DNA of 64,000 nt, taken from NCBI RefSeq assembly GCF_022758885.1, contig NZ_JALEBH010000002.1, forward strand, positions 1,193,501 to 1,257,500, in the 5' to 3' direction. The notes beneath the pieces are model-generated. The model searched no databases and was not told the DNA's origin. It saw only the letters and a list, made by a program, of their open reading frames with translations. This DNA is from Sphingobium sp. BYY-5 (GTDB lineage Bacteria > Pseudomonadota > Alphaproteobacteria > Sphingomonadales > Sphingomonadaceae). This document shows positions 40,437 through 49,563 of this stretch, piece after piece (position 1 is the first letter of the stretch; each line of letters starts with the position of its first letter). A program made the translations under genes and the position numbers.

Positions 40437-43054
40437 TGCGCGGCCCCCATATGGCGGAGGTCGAGCGCGGCCTTGATCTTGGCGAGGCCTGCCTTGGAGG
40501 TGATGGAGACGGTCACGCTTTCACCGGGGAGAAGGTCGAAATAATTGTCGGACGCGCTGGCGTCGACATCGCCGAAGCCGATCCACAGGCCACGGGCGAG
40601 GCGGGCGGCCTTGACGGTGAGTTGCGGCGTGCCGTCCGGCGCGGTGGTCCAGTCGGTCTGGAAGCCCGGATCGGGCAGCGCCATGGCCTTTTCCGGCAGG
40701 GCGGAAACGAGCGCGCGGGAGACAGGCTTGCCGTCTACCAACAGTTCCGCAACGGCGAAGGACCGGCTCTTGTCGGCGCTGCCGAACAGGGCATCGTCGG
40801 TCAGGTCGCCGACCTTCGTGGCGGAAAGCGGGGCGAGGGTGGCGTCGCCTTCCTTCACGATGCTGTTCTTGCCATCGACATCGATCAGGCGGATGCGCCA
40901 GTGGGCGGCGACGGGCGTGGTCTTGTCGGAGATCAGCGATACTTCGGTCGTGCCATTCTCATGGCGGCCTGCCGATATGGCGACGGGGGCGAAAAAGCGG
41001 CGGGCGGCATAGTGGAGCGCTTTCCAGCGGCCGAAATAGTCGATGCTGGACCAGGATGCACCGGGCCAGACATCATTTAACTGCCAATAGAGGGAGCCGG
41101 TGGTTTCCGGGCGGCAGGCGCGATGATGCAGCGCGCCCAGAGCGATGCCGTCCGCCTGCATGGCCTGGCTCAAATACACGAAATCCGCGAAATCGCGCGG
41201 GGTGCGATAACGCTGCTCGATATAGAGGAGCAGGCGCTCTTGTCCTTCGCCCTTGAGGAATTTCTGATGGGCGCGCATCACGGGTGAAGTGATGCTCAGA
41301 TCCCCGGCTTTGGCGAAGGCGTCGATCGTCGGCATGACGGGCATGGATTGCAGCCCATATTCCGACATGAAGCGGGGACAGGTTTCCAGATAATGGCTGA
41401 CCGGCTTCTTGCCGCCCCACACGTCCCAGTCATGGCGGTCGCCATCGCTGTCCACGTCCGGCTTGCCTTCATAATTGCTGCTTGGCGAACCGGGCCAATA
41501 AGGCACGTCGGGATCGCGGCGCTCTGCGGCGTCGCGCAGCACCTGGTTGAACAGGATGGCAAGGCCGACGCCCACCTTCTCCTGCTCATCCGCGCCGATG
41601 CGCCTCTTATAGGCAATTCGATCCGACCAGTTTTCCCAGCCGGAAAGGACTTCGTTATTGCCCGACCACAGGACGATGGAAGGATGCGCCTGCACCCGGT
41701 CGACCTGCTCCTCCGCCTCGATCCGCACATTTTCGCGGAAATCGCGATCATAGGGCGTGACGGCGCCGCCGAACATGAAGTCCTGCCAGACCATCAAGCC
41801 CAGCCGATCGGCGGTATCGTAGAAGCTGTCGGGCAGATAATATCCACCGCCCCAGATGCGGACCATGTTCATGTTGGCGTCGCGGGCGTCGGTGAGCAGG
41901 CTCGCCATTGTCTCCGGTTTCACGCGGGTCGAGAACATGTCGAAGGGGATGATGTTCGCCCCCTTCATGAAGATCGGCAGGCCGTTGATCTTTAGCTGGA
42001 AGCCGCGTCCTTTCGCGTCGGCCTCGCGGATGAGGTCGACGGTACGGAGGCCGGTCGAACGCGTGGCGCTGTCGGCTTCCTCGCCCTCGAAACGGACCTT
42101 GGCCGTGACGCTGTAGAGCGGCTGCGCGCCATAGCCCGCCGGATACCAGAGCTGTGGATCAGGCAAGGTTACGGGGACGGCGACCTGATTGACGCCCGCG
42201 GTCAGGGTCACGTCGCGCGTGGAGACGATGGTGTTGCCGTCAGGGCCTTTCACCACCGTCTCCACCTGAGCGCGGCCGTCACGGCCGGCGATCAGCTCGA
42301 CGTTCGCGGCGATGCGGGCTTCCGCTTTCGTCACCGCTTCCTGCACGACCCGCAGGCTCTCGATCCGTGCGGCGTCCCACGCATCGATGTGGATAGGGCC
42401 GTTCGGCCCGATATTGAGAATGCGCGGCCCCCAGTCCCAGCCGTAATGATATTTGGGCTTGCGGATATAGGGGGAGGTCTGACGCGCTTCCGGCTCGTCG
42501 CCGAAGACGCTGTCATATTCGCCGGGCAGCGGATTGGCGAGCGGCAGCACCTTGGGCTGCAAGGCTTTCAGTGGGCTTTGGAAATGGATGGTCAAGTCGT
42601 TGGCGCCGGGCTTCAGCAGTTGCTTGACGTCCACGCGCCAGCGGCGATGGGCATTGTCGGCCGACAGGATGGCCTGGCCGTTCAGCTTCACCTGCGCATA
42701 GGTGTCGAGGCCGTCGAAGACGAGATCGACATGCTCACGGGCGAGCAAAGCGGGCGTCGCGTCGATCCGCCCGCGATAGTTCCAGTCGCTGCGGCCGACC
42801 CATTGGATGGTGGCTTCGTTGAGGCCGACATAGGGATCGGGCGTGATGGCCCGCGCCATCAGATCGGTCTGGACCGTACCGGGTACGGAGGCAGGTAGCC
42901 ATTTGGCGGCCTTAGGATGCGCTCTGGCCGCCTCGCCCTCATCAGGGGCGAGGCGCAATTCCCAATTGTAGTCGAGCGGGGTGCTGGTGCGCGGAGCGGC
43001 GATCAGGGCGGCCGGGGCAACGGCGAGCAAGAGGGCAGCGACGCGGCGGAACAT
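40433..43054 (-). CDS. GH2 beta-mannosidase
   Basis: 873 residues with Sec signal (AALLLAVAPAALIAAPRT). Typical beta-mannosidase signatures: ASVPGTVQTDLMARAITPDP, IQWVGRSDWNYRGRID, SPYIRKPKYHYGWDWGPRIL and FMKGANIIPFDMFSTRV. Acid/base E468 in VLWSGNNEV; nucleophile E565 in FMSEYGLQSMP. Enzyme cuts the Man-beta-1,4-GlcNAc bond at the N-glycan core (or mannan oligomers). Start overlaps the GH20 stop (TAATG) and its stop overlaps GH3 (ATGA). Confidence 0.95.
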   Translation of the reverse strand: MFRRVAALLLAVAPAALIAAPRTSTPLDYNWELRLAPDEGEAARAHPKAAKWLPASVPGTVQTDLMARAITPDPYVGLNEATIQWVGRSDWNYRGRIDATPALLAREHVDLVFDGLDTYAQVKLNGQAILSADNAHRRWRVDVKQLLKPGANDLTIHFQSPLKALQPKVLPLANPLPGEYDSVFGDEPEARQTSPYIRKPKYHYGWDWGPRILNIGPNGPIHIDAWDAARIESLRVVQEAVTKAEARIAANVELIAGRDGRAQVETVVKGPDGNTIVSTRDVTLTAGVNQVAVPVTLPDPQLWYPAGYGAQPLYSVTAKVRFEGEEADSATRSTGLRTVDLIREADAKGRGFQLKINGLPIFMKGANIIPFDMFSTRVKPETMASLLTDARDANMNMVRIWGGGYYLPDSFYDTADRLGLMVWQDFMFGGAVTPYDRDFRENVRIEAEEQVDRVQAHPSIVLWSGNNEVLSGWENWSDRIAYKRRIGADEQEKVGVGLAILFNQVLRDAAERRDPDVPYWPGSPSSNYEGKPDVDSDGDRHDWDVWGGKKPVSHYLETCPRFMSEYGLQSMPVMPTIDAFAKAGDLSITSPVMRAHQKFLKGEGQERLLLYIEQRYRTPRDFADFVYLSQAMQADGIALGALHHRACRPETTGSLYWQLNDVWPGASWSSIDYFGRWKALHYAARRFFAPVAISAGRHENGTTEVSLISDKTTPVAAHWRIRLIDVDGKNSIVKEGDATLAPLSATKVGDLTDDALFGSADKSRSFAVAELLVDGKPVSRALVSALPEKAMALPDPGFQTDWTTAPDGTPQLTVKAARLARGLWIGFGDVDASASDNYFDLLPGESVTVSITSKAGLAKIKAALDLRHMGAAQ

Positions 43055-45324
43055 TATCGGCGGTCCTCCAATATGACCTTTTCAACGGCGTAGAAGGGAT
43101 CGGACAGGGCAGAGGTGAACTGGAAGCAGAGATTGGCGTCACCACTCTGGTCCTTGATGGGCGCAGTGAAGCGCATCCTGTTGGGCGTGGTCCTGGGATC
43201 GGGCAGGGGGAAGGTGCCGATCACGCCGCCCTCGCAACCGCCCGCGCGCACGACCAGTTCGCCATGGGCGGTGACGGCATAATGGGCGCGGAGCGCGCTT
43301 TCCTCATGGGCGAGGCCATAATGGCGGGGCAGGCGCGCGACGTCGATGGTGACGGCCTTCGCCTCACCCAATGGCGCGTCGGCCCATATGGTACAGGTGT
43401 CGAAGATATTGACGTTGAAGGCGGGGCTGTCCTCGCTCTGGCCCGAAGTCAGTGGTACGCGCAGGCCCAGCGCGCCCTGGGGGCAGGCGGTGAGGTCCGT
43501 CGGATGCGCGGTCAGCAGCGCGGTGCGCGAAGCGTCGAAGTGGCGCGGTGCGGCGGCGGTGCGGCCGTCCTTTAGGTAGGCGGCGGCTTCGGCCACGGTT
43601 CCGGTCCTGATGGTGACGGGAACGGTATAGACGATGGATTTGGTTTCCGTCCGGCCATTGGGGGCGTAGCGGATCGTGCCTGCGCCGGCCTGCGTGTCCA
43701 TGGCGAGGGTCAGCTTGTCGCTGCGCAGCGCGTCGCCGCGCTTGCCCTGCATCCGGAAATTGACGGCAAAGGCGCTGTCGGCGGCGGCGATGCCTTCATG
43801 GGCGTAGCGCAGCATCTGCGGATCGAGCCGTTCGACGAAGCCCTTGAAGTCGCGCTTGTCCTTGGGCGACCAGGTGAGTTCCGCGATGGCCGAGAGGCGC
43901 GGGAAGGTGGCATGTTCCTTTTGTTTCGCCGTGGCGAGATATTCGGAGAAAGCGGTCGCCTGCGCGCCCATGACATGCTTCACGCGCTCCGCGTCGATCC
44001 CGGCGGGGACGGGATCGAAGGCATAGACCTGTTCGAGCGTCTGGATGGAAAGGCGGCCCGGCGGTTCGTCGCTGCGGTCGGACTGGAGGCTGTCGAAGTA
44101 GAGGATCGGCGCAGGCGCCAGTACCACGTCATGCCCTTTGTTCGCAGCCTCGACCGCGCCCTTCTCACCACGCCAGGACATGACCGAGGCGCTGGTCGGC
44201 ACGTCGCCTTCCAAAATCTCGTCCCAGCCGATCAGGCGGCGGCCCTTGCTGGCAAGATATTTGCCCAGTTCGCCGATCATCCAGCCCTGCATCTGGTTTT
44301 CGGTTTTCAGCCCAAGCGCCTTCATCTGCGCCTGCACCTCCGGCGAGCGCTGCCACTGGTCCTTCACCGCTTCGTCGCCGCCGACATGGACGAACTGCGA
44401 CGGGAAGATATCGATCAGTTCGTCCAGTACATTCTTGATGAACGCCATGGAGCGGGGGCTGGGCGAGAAGAGCCAGGGATTGACGCCCCAGTCATGGCTG
44501 GTTTCGGGGCGGTCGCCCAGCACGCCGATCTCCTCCGGATAAGCAGCGACGGCGGCCTGCGCATGGCCGGGCATGTCGATTTCCGGGACGATGGTGATGC
44601 CGCGTGTCGCCGCATAGGCGACCAGCGCCTTCAACTGTTCCTGGGTGTAGAAGCCGCCGACCTTCGGGCCGGGTTCGCCGCCTGAGGATGGCGGGGTGCG
44701 CCAGCCGCCGATTTCGGTCAGCTTGGGGTAGCGCTTGATCTCGACACGCCAGCCCTGATCGTCGGTCAGGTGCAGGTGCAGCGTATTGAGCTTCTGCGCC
44801 GCCATCGCGTCGACAATGGGATAGAGCGTCTCGACCGGCTGGAAATGGCGGGCGACATCGACCATCAGGCCGCGCCAGCGGAAACGCGGGGCGTCGCTGA
44901 TCGAGAGAGCGGAGAGGGTAACGGGCTTGCCGAACCGCGCATCCGGGGAAAGGAGCTGCGCCAGCGTCATTGCGCCCCAGACCAGACCTCGGTCGCTGCT
45001 CGCCCGGACGGTCGCGCCCTTGGTGTCGATGTCGAGCTTATAGGCTTCCTCGCCTGTGATGGAGGCATCGCGTTCGAAACGGATCGCGCCCGTGGCACCC
45101 CTGGCCAGCGTCAGGCCCCGGTCGATGCGTACCCGGTTGATCAGCAACTGGGCGGCCGTGGCGGCGCCCTTGTCGTCAGAAGAGGCGGAAACGCCGGCGC
45201 CATTGGCGATCAGCAGCGTGCCGGACCTTGGCGTAATAGCGGCGGGGAGGGGGATCAGCGGCAGCGTCTGAGCATGAGCGCTCGCTGCGGCGAGGACCAG
45301 GGGAAGCGCCAGAAGGCTGCGCAT
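43054..45324 (-). CDS. GH20 beta-N-acetylhexosaminidase
   Basis: 756 residues with Sec signal (LALPLVLAAASAHAQ). N-terminal GH20b domain (LDIDTKGATVRASSDRGLVW), then the barrel: FRWRGLMVDVARHFQPVETL, LHLHLTDDQGWRVEIKRYPK, ITIVPEIDMPGHAQAAVAAY and FVHVGGDEAVKDQW with the catalytic pair D317/E318. C-terminal 230 residues add beta domains (FASTs of the chitobiase C-terminal type). Releases GlcNAc/GalNAc from non-reducing ends. Second gene of the operon, separated from the receptor gene by 176 bp containing a hairpin. Confidence 0.95.
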   Translation of the reverse strand: MRSLLALPLVLAAASAHAQTLPLIPLPAAITPRSGTLLIANGAGVSASSDDKGAATAAQLLINRVRIDRGLTLARGATGAIRFERDASITGEEAYKLDIDTKGATVRASSDRGLVWGAMTLAQLLSPDARFGKPVTLSALSISDAPRFRWRGLMVDVARHFQPVETLYPIVDAMAAQKLNTLHLHLTDDQGWRVEIKRYPKLTEIGGWRTPPSSGGEPGPKVGGFYTQEQLKALVAYAATRGITIVPEIDMPGHAQAAVAAYPEEIGVLGDRPETSHDWGVNPWLFSPSPRSMAFIKNVLDELIDIFPSQFVHVGGDEAVKDQWQRSPEVQAQMKALGLKTENQMQGWMIGELGKYLASKGRRLIGWDEILEGDVPTSASVMSWRGEKGAVEAANKGHDVVLAPAPILYFDSLQSDRSDEPPGRLSIQTLEQVYAFDPVPAGIDAERVKHVMGAQATAFSEYLATAKQKEHATFPRLSAIAELTWSPKDKRDFKGFVERLDPQMLRYAHEGIAAADSAFAVNFRMQGKRGDALRSDKLTLAMDTQAGAGTIRYAPNGRTETKSIVYTVPVTIRTGTVAEAAAYLKDGRTAAAPRHFDASRTALLTAHPTDLTACPQGALGLRVPLTSGQSEDSPAFNVNIFDTCTIWADAPLGEAKAVTIDVARLPRHYGLAHEESALRAHYAVTAHGELVVRAGGCEGGVIGTFPLPDPRTTPNRMRFTAPIKDQSGDANLCFQFTSALSDPFYAVEKVILEDRR

Positions 45325-45449
45325 GGGCTGTGTCTCCCTATGGGGCCGAGAAAAAGGGACGGGCGACCCCGTGCAGTGGGCCGCCCGCGGCAGTTACCTG
45401 CCATGGGGTCCGTCTGCCCTGCAAGGGCTGACGGATGGAGAGAAGGGTG

Positions 45450-45488
45450 GAACGGGTCCCGGCGGGAGAGGGGTGCCGGGATCCGTTC
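45450..45488 (-). terminator. Hairpin between receptor gene and GH20 gene
   Basis: Arms 45450-45463 and 45475-45488 pair over 14 bp (GAACGGGTCCCGGC with GCCGGGATCCGTTC, one G-U), loop 11. It lies 12 bases after the receptor stop. It may act as a partial terminator or 3' stabiliser giving more receptor mRNA than enzyme mRNA. Confidence 0.6.
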
Positions 45489-45500
45489 CTAACTGGCGCA

Positions 45501-48269
45501 TCAGAAGCGGACGCTGACGCTGCCTGCAAAGGTGCGACCGTTCTTGTATAAGGCCGAGGGGCGATCCTTCGTGCCGCTATACTGCCTGTAGGTTTCATCC
45601 AGCAGGTTTTGCGCATTGAAGGTGAAGGTGATCGCTTCGTTGATCGCGACGCTGGCCGAGAAGTCGAGCTGGTTATAGGGCGCGACCTTCTCGATTGAAC
45701 CGAGGCGGCCGATCGTGCGGAAATAATCGGTGCGATAATTATAGCTCAACCGCGCCTGGAACGGCCCCTTCTCGAAATAGGGGATCACGTTGACCGTATG
45801 CTTCGAAAGATAGGGCAGGTTGAGGGCGCCCTCGACCCCCTCAATCGTCGAAGTGCTGCTATCCTGATAGGAATAGTTGGCCTGGATGCCGAAGCCGCCC
45901 CAGATTTCCGCCTGGCCGTTAATCAGGACGCCGTTGACCTTGGCCTTGCCGCCATTGATCGGGCGCTGAACGCTATATCTGTCATCCAACTGACCCGTCA
46001 GCGAGTTGAACAGTGTCACCCCTTCCTGCCGCGTGGTGATGATATAATTGCTGATGTCGCGACGATAGAGTTCGAGCGACAGCAGGGCGCCGGGGCGCGG
46101 ATAATATTCGGCGGTGATTTCGTAATTGGTGGATTCGTAAGGCTTCAGATTCGGATTGCCGCCGCCAGCGTCGAAAGTGACGTCGTTCTGCGTGATCGAT
46201 GCGGCCAGATCTTGATAGCGGGGGCGCGAGATCACCTTTGCCACCGCTCCACGCAGAATGATCTGCGGGGTGACCTGATAGGCGATGTTGAAGCTGGGCA
46301 GGAACTTCAGATAGTCGGTGGTCGTGGTGGTCGGCACCGGTACCGGCGTCGGGTCCGCTACCGTCGGCAGGGTCAGGGCATAGTGTGAAACATCCTGGGT
46401 GTAGACCAGGCGGCCGCCGATATTGCCACGGAACCCGCCCTGCTCGAAATTCGCCTGTACATAGGAGGCGGCGATGGTTTCCTTCACCTTGGTGGAGGCG
46501 CCGACCTTGTTGACCAGATCGGTGTTGATCGAATTGGCGAGGATGTCGATCACCGACTGGGCCGGCATATTGAGGTAGACGGTCGCGTTACCCTTGGCGC
46601 CCGTGCCATCGAATACGCCGCTGGGTGTTATCCCCGTGTCGACGTTCAACTGATCGGCGGTGAAGGACGACTGGAGATAGGTATTGATGCCGCGGGCATC
46701 GACGCGGTTAACATGAGCGGTATAGCGCGACCCCAGCAGCACTTCGGTAAAGGGGCCGAACGAAACCGGGATGGTCGCATCATAGCCGGCGAAAATATCG
46801 CGGTCGGTCGTGACGCTATAATCCAGGCCGCCAATCTGCGCGGCGTTGAGCTGCGTGCCGTTGACCAGCACCGGGCTGCCTTCGATCTGCGCCGGATTAT
46901 TGTTCGGGTTGGTGAAATAATTGGCCGGGTTGGTGAGATCGCCAACGAAGTTCACTTCCGCCGAGGTGGGCGAGATGCTGTAGCTGAACGGCAGCTTGGT
47001 CTGGACGTTGAACAGATATTCGGGGTTACGGCCGCCGCGTGCGCGGCTCCAGCCTGCGGTGACGGAGAATTTGGCGCCGCTGTCGCCTTCCCAGTCGGCG
47101 TAGAAGTTGAGATTGTCGGTTTTCAGCTTCGTGCGACGAACCAGCGTGTCGAGCTGCGCGCTCTGGCCGGGCGCGGCGCCGAAGCTGGCCTGTGTCACCA
47201 CGCCGTTGGACACCGTCGCCGACTCCAGCACACTGCCGGTCCAGGCGCCCGGAATGGTGTACATCGATTGGCTGTAATTATTGTAATTGCCTTCGATATG
47301 CAGGCCATTGACGGTCAGCGTCAGGCTGTCGGTCGGCTTGAACTGCATCGTGCCCGAAACGCTGGCGCGCTGGCGCTGCTGCTGGAAATAGGCATAGTTG
47401 ATGCCGAAGGGCGAGGCCGCCTTATAGAGATCCTCGATCGTGCCGCCGTTGATGGTGGCGTTGGGATTCTTGAGCGAGAGCGCGCCGGTGTCCGCGTCGC
47501 GATTCACGAACGGGCTGTTATAGGTGCCGTCGGCATTGGGCTGGTTATTGTCATAACCGAAAAACTCTACGCCGGAGCGGACGAGGTTCTGTTTGTCATA
47601 GGTTGCCGCGACCAGGATACCGAAAGTCTCGGCCTCATTCTTCCAGCTATACAGGCCGGATGCGCGGACATTTCCCTTGTCGGCGCGGTCATTGTAGGAA
47701 TAGCCGGCCGAAGCGAAGACCGAATTGGCCTTGAGATCGAGCGGGCGGCGGGTGCGCACGATTACCGTGCCGCCCAGGCTGCCATCCTCGATCCGTGCTT
47801 CGGGCGATTTATAGACCTCAAGCCGGTCGACCAGTTCGGGGGCGAGCAGCGAATAGTTAAAGGTACGGCTGGAAGGGTCATTGTCGTTGCCGCCCCAGTC
47901 GGCCGAAGCCAGGCCATGGCCGTCGAGCAACATGCGGTTGAGTGCCGGATCAGTGCCGAGGATGGCGACCTTTTCGCCCTCGCCGAAGCGGCGATCGATC
48001 GAAACGCCGGGGATGTGGGACAGCGATTCAGCGACGTTGCGGTCGGGGAATTTGCCGATATCCTCCGCGCTGATGACGTCGACAACGGCATTGGCCTCTT
48101 TCTTGAGGTTGATGGCGTTGCGCAACGAGGCGCGGATGCCTGTGACGACGATTTCGCTGTCGGCGGCGGGTGCCTGGGGCGCTGGCTGGGCGTCGGCCTG
48201 CGCGAAGGCGATTGCAGGAAGCGCGGCAAGCGCGCTGGTGGCGAGAAATACAGTCCGTCGCAAAGCCAT
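45501..48269 (-). CDS. TonB-dependent outer-membrane receptor
   Basis: 922 residues. Sec signal to about FAQADA, TonB box region DSEIVVTGIRASLRNAINLK, plug domain (VVDVISAEDIGKFPDRNVAE, SLSHIPGVSIDRRFGEG, YKSPEARIEDGSLGGTVIVR) and a 22-strand barrel ending in the aromatic signature GSVSVRF. Members of this alphaproteobacterial group (IAMSLRxAxxxK type plugs) import oligosaccharides. First gene of the glycan operon, AGGGGA ribosome site, divergent from the GntR regulator. It probably takes up N-glycan fragments or chitobiose-type sugars; the ligand is inferred from the enzymes behind it. Confidence 0.93.
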   Translation of the reverse strand: MALRRTVFLATSALAALPAIAFAQADAQPAPQAPAADSEIVVTGIRASLRNAINLKKEANAVVDVISAEDIGKFPDRNVAESLSHIPGVSIDRRFGEGEKVAILGTDPALNRMLLDGHGLASADWGGNDNDPSSRTFNYSLLAPELVDRLEVYKSPEARIEDGSLGGTVIVRTRRPLDLKANSVFASAGYSYNDRADKGNVRASGLYSWKNEAETFGILVAATYDKQNLVRSGVEFFGYDNNQPNADGTYNSPFVNRDADTGALSLKNPNATINGGTIEDLYKAASPFGINYAYFQQQRQRASVSGTMQFKPTDSLTLTVNGLHIEGNYNNYSQSMYTIPGAWTGSVLESATVSNGVVTQASFGAAPGQSAQLDTLVRRTKLKTDNLNFYADWEGDSGAKFSVTAGWSRARGGRNPEYLFNVQTKLPFSYSISPTSAEVNFVGDLTNPANYFTNPNNNPAQIEGSPVLVNGTQLNAAQIGGLDYSVTTDRDIFAGYDATIPVSFGPFTEVLLGSRYTAHVNRVDARGINTYLQSSFTADQLNVDTGITPSGVFDGTGAKGNATVYLNMPAQSVIDILANSINTDLVNKVGASTKVKETIAASYVQANFEQGGFRGNIGGRLVYTQDVSHYALTLPTVADPTPVPVPTTTTTDYLKFLPSFNIAYQVTPQIILRGAVAKVISRPRYQDLAASITQNDVTFDAGGGNPNLKPYESTNYEITAEYYPRPGALLSLELYRRDISNYIITTRQEGVTLFNSLTGQLDDRYSVQRPINGGKAKVNGVLINGQAEIWGGFGIQANYSYQDSSTSTIEGVEGALNLPYLSKHTVNVIPYFEKGPFQARLSYNYRTDYFRTIGRLGSIEKVAPYNQLDFSASVAINEAITFTFNAQNLLDETYRQYSGTKDRPSALYKNGRTFAGSVSVRF

Positions 48270-48793
48270 GTGAGCAATCCCCTAACAAGCGCCTGATGCG
48301 CTACCCTTCGCACTCCGGCGTGCCGCTCATGGCGGTGGCCGCACCAAATTATGGTTCTATCTAGGTATTATATTGCCATCGTTTGGTATGATTAATTGTT
48401 ATACGCTATCACCGCAAAATCTACATAAAAATGAAATTTACCTGCAAAAATTGAAAAAAATCTCATAAATTGATGAAATTCAATGATGATTTCTGGATCA
48501 CTCGCTGGCAAGGCGCTCAATGGATCCACGGCGTTCGCTTCCGGACGCGACCATATCCGCCTGGCTGGAATTGCCGAGAAATCGTGGGTTGGCCAAGGGT
48601 AAATGGCGGATTTTGTGCGATGGTTTCGATTCGATCCTCGTGAAGGAACGGCGTTGTCCGCCTGTCATCTCCCGATCCGGTTCGGCCTTCGGGGCTTGAA
48701 TAGTACCATTATATAACCTATCAATCGAATTGTGTTGTGCGATACCGTCCTTTACGTTCTCCGCGAACGAGTTGCGTTGCGAGTGAGGGGGGT
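48270..48793. promoter_or_regulatory. Divergent control region between glycan operon and nag operon
   Basis: 524 bp without gene; AT-rich from 48350 to 48490. Promoters for the receptor operon (leftward) and for gntR-nag (rightward) must lie here. Two AT-rich imperfect dyads are seen: GGTATTATATTGCC at 48364-48377 and, on the minus strand, GGTTATATAATGGTAC at 48703-48718, one near each operon, and are candidates for the GntR operator. A GTAT-N11-ATAC pair occurs at about 48386-48404. Confidence 0.45.
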
Positions 48794-49534
48794 ATGACGT
48801 CTTTTTCCGATCGTATTGGTCTGCTTCAGGAAGAGTTGCGGGTGCCGCTTTATCTTCAGTTGCAGCAATTGGTGCGGCAGGCGATTCAGAGCCGGCTTCT
48901 GGTGCAGGATGATGTCATCCCCGCCGAGCGCGACCTGGCCGAGGAATTTGGCGTGTCGCGCATCACGGTGCGCAAAGCGATCGACGGACTGGCGCAGGAA
49001 GGGCTTCTGGTTCGACGGCGCGGTGCGGGGACTTTCGTCGCGGCACGCGTCGACAAAAGCTTTTCCAAACTGTCCTCCTTTTCCGAGGATATGATGGCAC
49101 GGGGGCGTCAGCCTAGCAGCGAATGGCTTTCCAAGTCGGTCGGGCTGGTGACGCCGGAAGAATCGCTGTCCCTGGGACTTTCCCCCGGCACGCGTGTCTA
49201 TCGCTTTCAGCGTATGCGTTTTGCTGACGAGGTGCCGATGGCGGTCGAATATTCGACCATCGTCGGCCATTGCCTGCCCGATGTCGATGCGGTGGTGGAT
49301 TCGCTCTATTCCGCGCTCGACGCCAATGGTTGCCGGCCGACGCGGGCGTTGCAGCGACTGCGCGCCATACATTTTCCGTCCGAACAGTCGAAACGGCTCG
49401 GCGTCGAAACCGGCCATGCCGGACTGTTCATCGAACGACGCGGTTTTCTGGCCAATGGCGAGGCCGTGGAGTTCACCCAAAGCTATTATCGCGGCGATGC
49501 CTATGATGTCGTCGCGGAGCTAAACGCCAGCTAG
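48794..49534 (+). CDS. nagR: GntR/HutC-family regulator of amino-sugar use (NagR/DasR-like)
   Basis: 246 residues from ATG 48794 (GAGGGGGG site); the frame is open upstream without a better start. N-terminal winged helix: VPLYLQLQQLVRQAIQSRLL, VIPAERDLAEEFGVSRITVR, KAIDGLAQEGLLVRRRGAGT. C-terminal UTRA ligand domain (LSPGTRVYRFQRMRFADEVP, MAVEYSTIVGHCLPDV, GLFIERRGFLANGEAVEFTQ, SYYRGDAYD). NagR/DasR relatives sense GlcN-6-P or GlcNAc-6-P. First gene of the nag operon, divergent from the receptor operon, so it probably controls both. Confidence 0.9.
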   Translation: MTSFSDRIGLLQEELRVPLYLQLQQLVRQAIQSRLLVQDDVIPAERDLAEEFGVSRITVRKAIDGLAQEGLLVRRRGAGTFVAARVDKSFSKLSSFSEDMMARGRQPSSEWLSKSVGLVTPEESLSLGLSPGTRVYRFQRMRFADEVPMAVEYSTIVGHCLPDVDAVVDSLYSALDANGCRPTRALQRLRAIHFPSEQSKRLGVETGHAGLFIERRGFLANGEAVEFTQSYYRGDAYDVVAELNAS

Positions 49535-49563
49535 TCCGGCTTTCCGGGCGCCAAGGGGATAGA

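Noticed and set aside
41600..41640. A CGATCCGAC sequence resembling half of the box inside the beta-mannosidase gene
   Set aside because: Single unpaired partial match within coding sequence; expected by chance in this base composition.
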